This document shows positions 54,309 through 60,843 of a stretch of DNA of 64,000 bases, piece after piece. Positions within the stretch are counted from its first letter, which is position 1, and every line of letters begins with the position of its first letter. A program made the translations under genes and the position numbers. Under the pieces are notes generated by a model. The model did no database searches. It was given only the letters and a program-made list of their open reading frames with translations, and was not told the DNA's origin. The DNA comes from JBJFCE01 sp964437825 (lineage in GTDB: Bacteria > Bacillota > Clostridia > Lachnospirales > Lachnospiraceae), in NCBI GenBank assembly GCA_964437825.1, contig CAYTIH010000004.1, positions 1-64,000 on the forward strand, written 5' to 3'.

Positions 54309-54902
54309 ATGAACTACCAAAAGATAGAAAAGCAGCTAAAAAAGAAGCTGGACGAGGACAGATATACGCATACCCTTGGGGTTGCCTATACATCGGCATG
54401 TCTTGCCATGCGCAATCACGAATCTGTAGAACGCGCATATTTAGCCGGATTATTACACGACTGTGCCAAATGTATTGATAATGTCAAGAAAATAGAGCTG
54501 TGTAAGAAATACGGAATTGAAATCAATAAAGATGAAGAAAAAAATCCAATTTTATTACATGCCAAATTGGGAAGCTATTTCGCAAAAGAAAAATACGGCG
54601 TTGAAGATGAGGGCATTTTATCAGCCATCCGCTGGCATACTACCGCACGTCCTGAAATGACTCTGCTGGAAAAAATCATCTATGTAGCAGACTATATAGA
54701 GCCAAATCGAAAAAAGCAGCCCAATCTTGAAGAAGTCAGAACGCTCTGCTTTGAAAATCTGGATCTCGGACTGGAAAAAATTCTGTCAGACAGTTTAGAA
54801 TATCTGGAGAATAAAGATACCGTAGATAAAATGACGCAAAAAGCATATCAATATTATCACATGAAAACAATTTCCGAACAAAATGACACAAAAGATCTGT
54901 AA
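54309..54902 (+). CDS. yqeK: HD-domain protein YqeK (diadenosine tetraphosphatase)
   Basis: The 197-residue HD hydrolase has HTLGVAYTSACLA and LLHDCAK, with a histidine in IRWHTTARPEM and YVADYIEPNRK at the end of the pocket. The family hydrolyses Ap4A symmetrically. It sits between nadD and rsfS, the usual order in Firmicutes. Seven bases separate it from nadD. Confidence 0.93.
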   Translation: MNYQKIEKQLKKKLDEDRYTHTLGVAYTSACLAMRNHESVERAYLAGLLHDCAKCIDNVKKIELCKKYGIEINKDEEKNPILLHAKLGSYFAKEKYGVEDEGILSAIRWHTTARPEMTLLEKIIYVADYIEPNRKKQPNLEEVRTLCFENLDLGLEKILSDSLEYLENKDTVDKMTQKAYQYYHMKTISEQNDTKDL

Positions 54903-54973
54903 ATACAATTTCAGTATGTAACAGGAAGCAGCATAACCTAGAATTACACGCTGCGGAAAGGAAGGGTACTTTA

Positions 54974-55336
54974 ATGATGCAAAAAAATCAAGCTGAACAT
55001 ATGACGGCACTTGCCATTCAGGCGATGGAAGAGAAGAAGGCAGAAGATATCAAAATAATTGATATTCATGATGTCTCCACGATTGCAGATTACTTCTTAA
55101 TTGCAAGCGGCAACAACAAAAGCCAGATACAGACAATCTGCGACCACATAGAGGAAACGCTCGGACGCGCCGGTTATACAAAGAAACAGAGTGAGGGATA
55201 TGATACTGCAAACTGGATTTTGATGGATTACGGCGATATTATCGTCCATATCTTTGATAAGCAGAACCGTCTGTTCTATGATCTTGAGCGAATCTGGCGC
55301 GACGGAAAGGAAATCAGCACGGAAACATTTCTGTAA
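54974..55336 (+). CDS. rsfS: Ribosomal silencing factor RsfS
   Basis: The 120-residue factor binds L14 and blocks subunit joining in poor growth. KAEDIKIIDIHDVSTIADYF and GYDTANWILMDYGDIIVHIF are the family signatures. ATG 54974 or 54977 is the start, behind GGAAAGGAAGG. It is the last gene of the obg cluster and is followed by a terminator. Confidence 0.94.
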   Translation: MMQKNQAEHMTALAIQAMEEKKAEDIKIIDIHDVSTIADYFLIASGNNKSQIQTICDHIEETLGRAGYTKKQSEGYDTANWILMDYGDIIVHIFDKQNRLFYDLERIWRDGKEISTETFL

Positions 55337-55347
55337 ATAATAACATT

Positions 55348-55378
55348 CAGCACCATTCCATAAGCGGAAATGGTGCTG
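55348..55378 (+). terminator. Terminator between rsfS and lexA
   Basis: CAGCACCATT pairs with AATGGTGCTG, followed by ATTTTCTTT. It can end both converging transcripts. Confidence 0.65.
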
Positions 55379-55415
55379 ATTTTCTTTCCAATGGATTAGA
55401 TTAATTGGATTTCAA

Positions 55416-56033
55416 TTAATGATACAGACGAAATACGCCGAATACTTTTCCGAGAATTTCGCAATGATCTACAATAATCGGTTCCATAGTATCATTTTCC
55501 GGCTGCAGACGAATATGATCATTTTCCTTATAAAAAGTCTTTACCGTAGCAGAATCGTCAACCAATGCAACAACCATATCACCGTTTCTGGCAGTATTGC
55601 ATCTTTCCACAAAAACCTGATCTCCGCTGAAAATACCGGCGTTAATCATGCTTTCTCCCTTTACTTTTAAGATAAAGGTCTCGGCGTTAGGAACCATCTC
55701 CACAGGAATCGGAAAATATCCTTCAATATTTTCCTCTGCGAGAATAGGCTGACCGGCTGCAACCGTTCCGATAATCGGAATACTTGCCATTTCATGTCTC
55801 ACCAATTGAAACGAATCATCACAAATCTCAATCGCTCTGGGTTTGGTAGGGTCCCTTCTAATATAACCGTTCTTCTCCAAAGTTTCCAAATGAGAGTGCA
55901 CGGAAGAAGTGGACTTCAAATGAACAGCATCACAAATTTCCCGGACAGCAGGCGGATAACCACGTTCTAAAATCTGTTTTTTAATATACTCCAGTATTTC
56001 AAGCTGCTTTGATGTAATTTTACCATTTGCCAT
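55416..56033 (-). CDS. lexA: SOS repressor LexA
   Basis: The 205-residue repressor has an N-terminal winged helix (residues 1-70, QLEILEYIKKQI and STSSVHSHLETLEKNGYI). Its autocleavage site is Ala93-Gly94, with the catalytic Ser128 in GESM and Lys165 in ATVKTF. RecA-assisted self-cleavage relieves repression of SOS genes. Its upstream region carries a -35/-10 pair and several GAAC-N4-GTTC boxes, so it should repress itself and the divergent yneA-like gene. Convergent with rsfS. Confidence 0.96.
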   Translation of the reverse strand: MANGKITSKQLEILEYIKKQILERGYPPAVREICDAVHLKSTSSVHSHLETLEKNGYIRRDPTKPRAIEICDDSFQLVRHEMASIPIIGTVAAGQPILAEENIEGYFPIPVEMVPNAETFILKVKGESMINAGIFSGDQVFVERCNTARNGDMVVALVDDSATVKTFYKENDHIRLQPENDTMEPIIVDHCEILGKVFGVFRLYH

Positions 56034-56093
56034 CAGAATTCCTCCAATATATGTATCAAATCAAAACCAGAAACATAAATCCATGATGTTAGT

Positions 56094-56121
56094 ATAGCAT
56101 AATTTCCCAAAAAAGCAAACA
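56094..56121 (-). promoter_or_regulatory. lexA: lexA promoter
   Basis: On the minus strand TTGCTT and TATACT are separated by 16 bases. The nearest LexA box lies just upstream of the -35. Confidence 0.55.
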
Positions 56122-56129
56122 TATATTCT

Positions 56130-56242
56130 GAACTTTTGTTCGATTTTTTTGTAAAAAATCTATTGACATCAGAACAAAAGTTCGATATATTTACAGTATA
56201 GAAAGAACGAATGTTCGGAACAATTGTTTGGAACAGTTGTTC
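56130..56242. promoter_or_regulatory. Five LexA-type operators in the lexA / yneA-like intergenic region
   Basis: GAAC-N4-GTTC palindromes occur at 56130-56141, 56172-56183, 56205-56216 and 56231-56242, and a near-match GAACAATTGTTT at 56218-56229. The last three start exactly 13 bases apart. The box at 56172 lies inside the spacer of the + strand promoter (TTGACA at 56163, TATATT at 56186, 17-base spacer), so LexA binding would block it. Confidence 0.8.
56163..56191 (+). promoter_or_regulatory. Promoter of the yneA-like gene
   Basis: TTGACA and TATATT with 17-base spacing; a LexA box fills the spacer. Confidence 0.7.
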
Positions 56243-56378
56243 GAAAATTCGCTTTGAAAATTCGCTTTGAAAATTCATAATTTATAATGAATTTTATTTT
56301 CAAATAATTGCGGATTTTATTTCACGAAAGATAGAATTTCAGGTACGTATATATCATATATTGGGGAGGTACTTTACG

Positions 56379-56795
56379 ATGGAAACGAATATTTCACTCG
56401 TCAGAATCAACGGTCGGCATACTAATTATAATAGAGACATGATCAGAAGAAGCAGAAATCTCAGGAGAAAACAAATTCAGCAATTCAAACAGAAGCTGTT
56501 CATATTAATGATATCTGTTTTGTTCATTGTCATTCTTGGTTTTGCATTCGGTTCCTTTATGACCAATGCAAAGACAAAGGACTCTAATTTGAAAAAATAC
56601 AAATATTTTACCAGCTACACTATAAAATATCATGACACCCTTTGGGAAATTGCTCCTGATTTTATGGATGGCCATTATGAAACAATTCAGGACTACATCG
56701 ATGAAGTTGAACGAATGAATCATATTGACGCCGATCAGATCAAAGCCGGAACCACGATTATGCTGCCTTATTATTCGAATGAATACCTGGAATAA
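56379..56795 (+). CDS. YneA-like LysM protein, SOS cell-division inhibitor candidate
   Basis: The 138-residue protein has a basic N-terminus, one helix at about residues 40-59 and an outer LysM domain at about 80-132 (YTIKYHDTLWEIAPDF and HIDADQIKAGTTIMLPYY). This is the layout of YneA, the SOS-induced inhibitor of division in Bacillus, which is also divergent from lexA. Its promoter carries a LexA box. ATG 56379 follows GGGGAGGT. The role is inferred from layout, position and operators; sequence identity to YneA is low. Confidence 0.75.
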   Translation: METNISLVRINGRHTNYNRDMIRRSRNLRRKQIQQFKQKLFILMISVLFIVILGFAFGSFMTNAKTKDSNLKKYKYFTSYTIKYHDTLWEIAPDFMDGHYETIQDYIDEVERMNHIDADQIKAGTTIMLPYYSNEYLE

Positions 56796-57028
56796 AATCC
56801 AATTGGCGTGTTTATGACGGGCGCATAGAATAGGGCGTAAGATTTGGCTATAGAATATGACCGTTGTAACTATTCGCAAAAGCATAGTTTAACGAATAGA
56901 TCGTTATGGAGATATACAAAAATCTTGATATACAACAATCTTAATCTAAATATATTATAACATTACTTTTTTGTCAATAAATTTCAACAATTTAAGACTG
57001 TATGAGCCTATTACATCTATCTCCCACC

Positions 57029-57087
57029 AAGAATCAGTAAGAGCTTTTTAGAGGTAGTACACTTCTAAAAATTCTAACTGATTCTAT
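57029..57087. repeat. Nested palindrome near the prophage left end
   Basis: AGAATCAGT (57029) pairs with ACTGATTCT (57079). Inside, TTTTTAGA pairs with TCTAAAAA. It could be the terminator of the phage transcript or part of an attachment region. Confidence 0.5.
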
Positions 57088-57165
57088 CCGCCCCCTTACA
57101 TGACACAGGGGAAGGAGGCGGAGGGTAGTTATGTTGGTTACACTTCGCTCGCTTTGCTCCCTCAC

Positions 57166-57189
57166 CCCCTCTCTAAAACTAGAGAGGGG
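57166..57189. terminator. Hairpin CCCCTCTCT/AGAGAGGGG
   Basis: A nine-base perfect stem with a six-base loop near the prophage left end. No clear T tract follows on either strand. Confidence 0.4.
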
Positions 57190-57433
57190 CACACATGGTT
57201 TGTTTATTACGGTTTTTAAAGTTTTCAGTTCTTTTTTGACAGGCAACTGATACAGGTTATGGCTCCGGATCCAGTTTTGAGCAGACGGTCGCTAAAAATC
57301 GTACCACTTACGGGTACCGTTGCGAAGAAAGGACCCTGGGAGGAACCTTTGCAACTCGATTTTCTTAACGCTCTGAATAGGCGCTTCGCGCGGCGCCCAA
57401 GAAAGAAACAAGGCCGACTGACTCATATTCGCA

Positions 57434-58450
57434 CTAAACACCTTCTTTGTTGCTTTCTGATCTCAGAAATGGATTATCGGAATCCGGTACACTTACAAAC
57501 TCCGTTCCACGCTTTTCTGCATTCCGGCGTTCCCGATCTGCGCGAAGATCTTCCTGATGCACAAACGAGTAAGCATGTTCCGTCATTAACTGTTCAAACC
57601 GCCGGATATTCTCCAGGACCGCAAGAATTGCGTTACTGTCAAAACTAACCATCGTCTTTGCATCGTAAATATACGGCCGCAGTTTTACACGCATATCAGC
57701 ACATAATGACTTAAACAGTTCATCACGTTCAGGATGACTCCGGAGTGCGCGCACAAGTACTCTCTGACTGCTATTCAATGCTTTCAGATCATCGCCGGAT
57801 TCATTAAAATCATTACTGGTCGTAAACACACAAGGCAGCTTTGCAACAATCTGATCAACAGACCAATCACCGGCACAGGTCATCTCCAGACGCGTTAAAA
57901 CATCATCTTTTTCTTTTTGCTCTAAGGACTTGTTATAAAGCTTTATATAACCGGATGCATTACGCACACCGAGATATTCCGTTTTATTTGTTTTACTATG
58001 CATATCAAGCCGATATTTGCGGCCGTCCTTGATCAGAGCAACGGTCTCACGCGGAAAAGGCAGGTCAACGGCAAGGTCAAACCGGAGCAGATCAAACGAC
58101 CAGCAGGCATCAAAAATATGCTGGATATCACAAAGGCACTGCAGGTTATCAAAGCATTTGTTCGGATTAATTTCCAGAAAGCCAAGCACCAGATCATCAT
58201 TTTTACAGCCATTGAAACCGATACCAACGGACATTGAACTGATCCCATAGTCGATCACAAAAAAATCGCGGTACTTAAAATCCATAAAATTCGTAGGATA
58301 TTGACATACGTCTAATCGTCCATAAGTACACAAAAGACGTTGGAGATCACCTTTTGCGTACTTATCGTTCTTGATCTCAAACTTATACCGCAGCATATCA
58401 CATGAATAAATATAATCATTACGTCCATAAACCGGCAACCAATAATTCAT
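57434..58450 (-). CDS. Rolling-circle replication initiator, Rep_trans-like (inovirus prophage)
   Basis: This protein of about 338 residues nicks the phage origin to start rolling-circle replication. LLRFDLAVDLPF near 121-132 and YLGVRNASGYIKLYNK near 159-174 followed by TRLEMT match the conserved core of the Rep_trans family of pT181-type plasmids (RFD..D, Y-x-G-x3-S...R/K-x-Y-x-K, RLE), where a tyrosine in this region forms the DNA link. ATG 58450 follows AGAGGGGA. It is the last gene of the phage and lies next to the candidate origin. It does not have the HUH motifs of Ff gpII. Confidence 0.8.
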   Translation of the reverse strand: MNYWLPVYGRNDYIYSCDMLRYKFEIKNDKYAKGDLQRLLCTYGRLDVCQYPTNFMDFKYRDFFVIDYGISSMSVGIGFNGCKNDDLVLGFLEINPNKCFDNLQCLCDIQHIFDACWSFDLLRFDLAVDLPFPRETVALIKDGRKYRLDMHSKTNKTEYLGVRNASGYIKLYNKSLEQKEKDDVLTRLEMTCAGDWSVDQIVAKLPCVFTTSNDFNESGDDLKALNSSQRVLVRALRSHPERDELFKSLCADMRVKLRPYIYDAKTMVSFDSNAILAVLENIRRFEQLMTEHAYSFVHQEDLRADRERRNAEKRGTEFVSVPDSDNPFLRSESNKEGV

Positions 58451-58462
58451 TTTTTTCCCCTC

Positions 58463-58518
58463 TAAAAACACTTTAGTCCGTTAAAACACTTTAGCGCGCT
58501 AAATTCTGTATACAGAAT
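58463..58518. promoter_or_regulatory. Direct repeats and palindromes upstream of rep
   Basis: TAAAAACACTTTAG (58463) and TTAAAACACTTTAG (58481) are direct repeats 18 bases apart. The palindromes TTTAGCGCGCTAAA (58490-58503) and ATTCTGTATACAGAAT (58503-58518) follow back-to-back. They sit immediately upstream of the rep ribosome site and are candidates for operator sites or Rep-binding iterons. Confidence 0.55.
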
Positions 58519-58769
58519 AACTTCACCCCTATTAGACTAGGGGCGAAGTCTTCCGCTTCGCTCCCGGTTCGCGTGGCTGCGCCGGGCGCGCTTACGCTTG
58601 ACGCCCGGCTCCGCATCCTGGCTGTGAGGGGCGGCAGCTAAGGCATGCAGGTCATGCTGCGCATGGCTGCATGCGTCTCCAAATTTTGGGTACAAAAATA
58701 CGCGTCGTCAAGGGACGCGCTTCGCGCTCTGCGCCCTTGACCGCACGTATTTTTGTACGGGTTTGTTTG
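58519..58769. other. Hairpin-rich intergenic region of the prophage
   Basis: Besides the origin hairpin, this 250-base region holds GCCGGGCG/CGCCCGGC (58581/58602), GCATGCAG/CTGCATGC (58643/58667) and a large two-part stem joining 58690-58714 to 58734-58758 (13 + 8 paired bases, GTACAAAAATACG arms). The region is GC-rich and non-coding. In filamentous phages such regions contain the packaging signal and both origins. Confidence 0.65.
58521..58548 (-). other. Candidate double-strand origin hairpin of pT181 type
   Basis: On the minus strand the core reads CCCCTA-GTCTAA-TAGGGG (58543-58526), flanked by CTTCG/GTGAAG arms. The pT181 nick hairpin as I recall it is CCGGCTA-CTCTAA-TAGCCGG, cut between T and A in the loop. 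Stem end, loop and the TCTAATAG word match. It lies 70 bases from rep on the coding strand, where a phage nick is expected. Confidence 0.7.
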
Positions 58770-59666
58770 TCACTTCCGCTTTCGACGCCTTTTCAGGCCC
58801 CTGGAGGGAGCTGTCACGCCTTCTATGCCGGCATTGCCGTCGTTGACACGCAGCGCAAGTATCTCTGCCTCGCTCATCATGTCGCCGCTTCGTATCTTCT
58901 TCTCCAAATTATCGACACATGCCAATGTATCATAGGCTGCATAATCCTTATTCTTTACAAACCATCCTGTACGTCGGTAAGGCTTAACGAGGCTCGGATC
59001 GCTTGCACATTCGAGCTGGTACGCATCATAAAAATACTGCACCTGGAAGCGCCATACTTTCCGGCACTCAACAACATAATTCGTTACCTGCCGCAGCAGC
59101 GCGTCAACATGATTAAAACGCTGCGCATCATAAATCAACTCAATATGATGGTGCCGGCACGTAAGCAGCGTGTTCAAAAATAGCGGATCTATGTTCGTTT
59201 TAAAGCTCCGGCTATTCATTTGCACACTAAACTCATCGCCGAGCACAAGCGTAATCGTAAGAGTGCCGTTTTCTGCATCTTTCTCTTTATTCCGTTCTGC
59301 AGCTGCTACGACCTGTTCAAGACTCACGAAGCGCTCATATGGTATGGCAAGCTGCACATTACTGATCACATCAACAACCTGTCTAACCCATTTTTTACGG
59401 TAGGGATCATAAACGATCCGGTTATTGTACCTTTTATACTTATGTACGACATAATGAACAACGGAAAGAGTCTTTCCGCGTCCAAAAAGCGCTGTATACG
59501 CAATTAAGCGGCCTGTAGGACAATTACGCCATTTACGATACCGGATCCACTTGCAAAAGTCGCAGACGGTATAATATAACGTTTCCGGCAAATGCAGAAT
59601 AGTAAGCCTGCAGCATACCGACAGCCAGCAGGCAACAACTAACACGACGATAACAATAAATGCCAT
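58770..59666 (-). CDS. Zot-like (pI) filamentous phage assembly ATPase
   Basis: The 298-residue protein has a hydrophobic N-terminal helix (residues 2-18), then a Zonular-occludens-toxin-type ATPase with Walker A ALFGRGKT at 59-66 and Walker B-like LVLGDE at 140-145, plus TCRHHHIELIYDAQRFNHVD, a typical Zot core. pI/Zot extrudes the phage through the membrane. In classical Zot proteins the helix follows the ATPase; here it precedes it, so the topology differs. A basic KRRRKRK tail ends the protein. It is the best marker that the element is an inovirus. Confidence 0.85.
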   Translation of the reverse strand: MAFIVIVVLVVACWLSVCCRLTILHLPETLYYTVCDFCKWIRYRKWRNCPTGRLIAYTALFGRGKTLSVVHYVVHKYKRYNNRIVYDPYRKKWVRQVVDVISNVQLAIPYERFVSLEQVVAAAERNKEKDAENGTLTITLVLGDEFSVQMNSRSFKTNIDPLFLNTLLTCRHHHIELIYDAQRFNHVDALLRQVTNYVVECRKVWRFQVQYFYDAYQLECASDPSLVKPYRRTGWFVKNKDYAAYDTLACVDNLEKKIRSGDMMSEAEILALRVNDGNAGIEGVTAPSRGLKRRRKRK

Positions 59667-59669
59667 AAC

Positions 59670-59852
59670 TTATCCTTTCCGGCTGATATTAAAAAAGCAG
59701 CCCAAGATGGTGCCGATCACATGAAAAACGGCAAGTACAAGCATAAAGCCGACAAAGATGTAAATAAACCAGGTCATAAGCTCCGGAAAAGTTTCCGGAG
59801 CTGTCGGGGACACTCCGACGAGTTCAAAAAATTGCACAATCGTTTCTTTCAT
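59670..59852 (-). CDS. Small membrane protein of the phage assembly module
   Basis: The 60-residue protein has one strong helix (residues 25-50, WFIYIFVGFMLVLAVFHVIG) and a short basic tail. It is tightly placed between the acidic protein (ATGA overlap at 59852) and Zot (three-base gap). It is probably a minor coat or assembly protein. No family is recognised. Confidence 0.7.
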   Translation of the reverse strand: MKETIVQFFELVGVSPTAPETFPELMTWFIYIFVGFMLVLAVFHVIGTILGCFFNISRKG

Positions 59853-60346
59853 CAGGTTTTTCTCCTTCCCAAATAATCAAAAAGCATTCGCAGCCAAAGA
59901 CTGACCAGGATAAGCAGCAGCAAAGCTTCGGCAACTGAATAATCCTCTAAACGTTTATCCATGATGCCAGGCTCTTTTTCAATAAGACTGCCAGTCACCA
60001 ACACAGGAACCGGCTCATTTTCCGGATTCACTACAACTGCGTTATAAGTTGCATCGGTATCCGCCTGGAAAATGACCGTAACATTGGACGCGCTGTCATC
60101 ATCTTCCGCTGCTGCATCTGGATCTACTTCCATTCCGTCATCCTGCAGCTGCGTCTCCTCAGTATCTGTTTCCTCATTTTCATCTATGTTTTCTTCATTC
60201 TCATTTTCCGGAGATGTACCGCCGGACGCTTCTTCCCGGACCGGATCATCTGCAGCTACTGGGGCATCGTTGTCCGCCGGCGTCGGTTCCGGCGCTGCTA
60301 CAGATTCCGGTTCCGTCGTCAGCACTAAATTTTCATCTTGTTCCAT
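59852..60346 (-). CDS. Acidic, C-terminally anchored phage protein
   Basis: The 164-residue protein has a long Glu/Asp/Pro/Ala-rich front (residues 1-90, almost without basic residues), a folded-looking middle (NVTVIFQADTDATYNAVVVN), and one C-terminal helix near 138-157 before GRRKT. No signal peptide is seen. A GAGAGGA site sets the ATG. It lies between the minor-coat-like genes and Zot. It may be a structural or host-interaction protein, or an assembly partner of Zot. No family is recognised. Confidence 0.65.
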   Translation of the reverse strand: MEQDENLVLTTEPESVAAPEPTPADNDAPVAADDPVREEASGGTSPENENEENIDENEETDTEETQLQDDGMEVDPDAAAEDDDSASNVTVIFQADTDATYNAVVVNPENEPVPVLVTGSLIEKEPGIMDKRLEDYSVAEALLLLILVSLWLRMLFDYLGRRKT

Positions 60347-60375
60347 GTCTGTTCCTCTCTTTCCAGCTTATTCAA

Positions 60376-60534
60376 CTAATCATCTCCAAAAATCGCTTTT
60401 AAGACAATGCCGACGATCGTGCCGGCAACCGCAACCATGGCGACTCCAAACATTGTAAAAGTAAAACCGCAAAAATGCAGCGGATAGCGTAAGATCTCAA
60501 AAACAACATCCAATAACGTACGTATCACTTCCAT
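60376..60534 (-). CDS. Minor coat-like protein, 52 residues
   Basis: MEVIRTLLDVVFEI is followed by a helix rich in Ala/Val/Gly (FGVAMVAVAGTIVGIVLKAIF) and an acidic GDD end. Its TAGGTGA ribosome site lies well placed before the ATG. It sits between the pVI-like gene and the acidic protein. Size and hydrophobicity fit a filamentous phage tip or coat component. Confidence 0.65.
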   Translation of the reverse strand: MEVIRTLLDVVFEILRYPLHFCGFTFTMFGVAMVAVAGTIVGIVLKAIFGDD

Positions 60535-60542
60535 TTTTTCAC

Positions 60543-60842
60543 CTACTTTCCTAACAGCTTCAGCACGATTTTAATGATCAGGATAATGCCGATAATCGCA
60601 AGTGCGGAATAAAGCACAGCAAAACAAAGATCCGGCAGAAAAAACACTGCACGGATTAACGCATCAAAATACTTCGCCGTCTGCGGAACAAAATCGAAAA
60701 TACTTAATATTTTATCCAGCAGATCACTAAGACGGTCAGCGATCTCAACAACGACATCAACAAGCCAGTAAAAAAACTCGGAGACCATACCGGCAATAAA
60801 ATCTTTGATACCTCCGGCAATCCAACTAATCAGTTCCATCAC
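60543..60842 (-). CDS. pVI-like minor capsid protein
   Basis: The 99-residue protein has three hydrophobic segments (about 5-25, 55-70 and 72-96) and an acidic middle. It directly follows the pIII-like gene, as gene VI follows gene III in Ff phages. An AGAGGATG site precedes the start. pVI anchors the adsorption protein to the virion tip. Confidence 0.65.
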   Translation of the reverse strand: MMELISWIAGGIKDFIAGMVSEFFYWLVDVVVEIADRLSDLLDKILSIFDFVPQTAKYFDALIRAVFFLPDLCFAVLYSALAIIGIILIIKIVLKLLGK

Positions 60843-60843
60843 A

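Larger units (their letters stand above)
56796..57433. other. Gap between host DNA and the prophage genes
   Basis: No credible gene is seen. The first part is AT-rich. From 57029 a nested cruciform (AGAATCAGT/ACTGATTCT with TTTTTAGA/TCTAAAAA inside) ends at 57087. It is followed by a CCGCC...GGCGG hairpin near 57090-57120 and CCCCTCTCT/AGAGAGGGG at 57166-57189. The left junction of the phage is probably in this stretch, but no attachment site can be fixed without the right end. Confidence 0.5.

Noticed and set aside
56941..56985. AT-rich stretch resembling a dif site (TATATTATAAC)
   Set aside because: It matches only the central AT word; neither Xer arm agrees well, so it cannot be called.
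57259..57648. 129-codon + strand ORF
   Set aside because: Overlaps the rep gene on the opposite strand and is low-complexity; no ribosome site.
58671..59183. 170-codon + strand ORF
   Set aside because: Antisense to zot and crosses the large hairpin; no family features.
60072..60458. Serine-rich + strand ORF
   Set aside because: It is the mirror of the acidic phage protein; the serine richness comes from its Glu/Asp/Ala/Pro codons read backwards.
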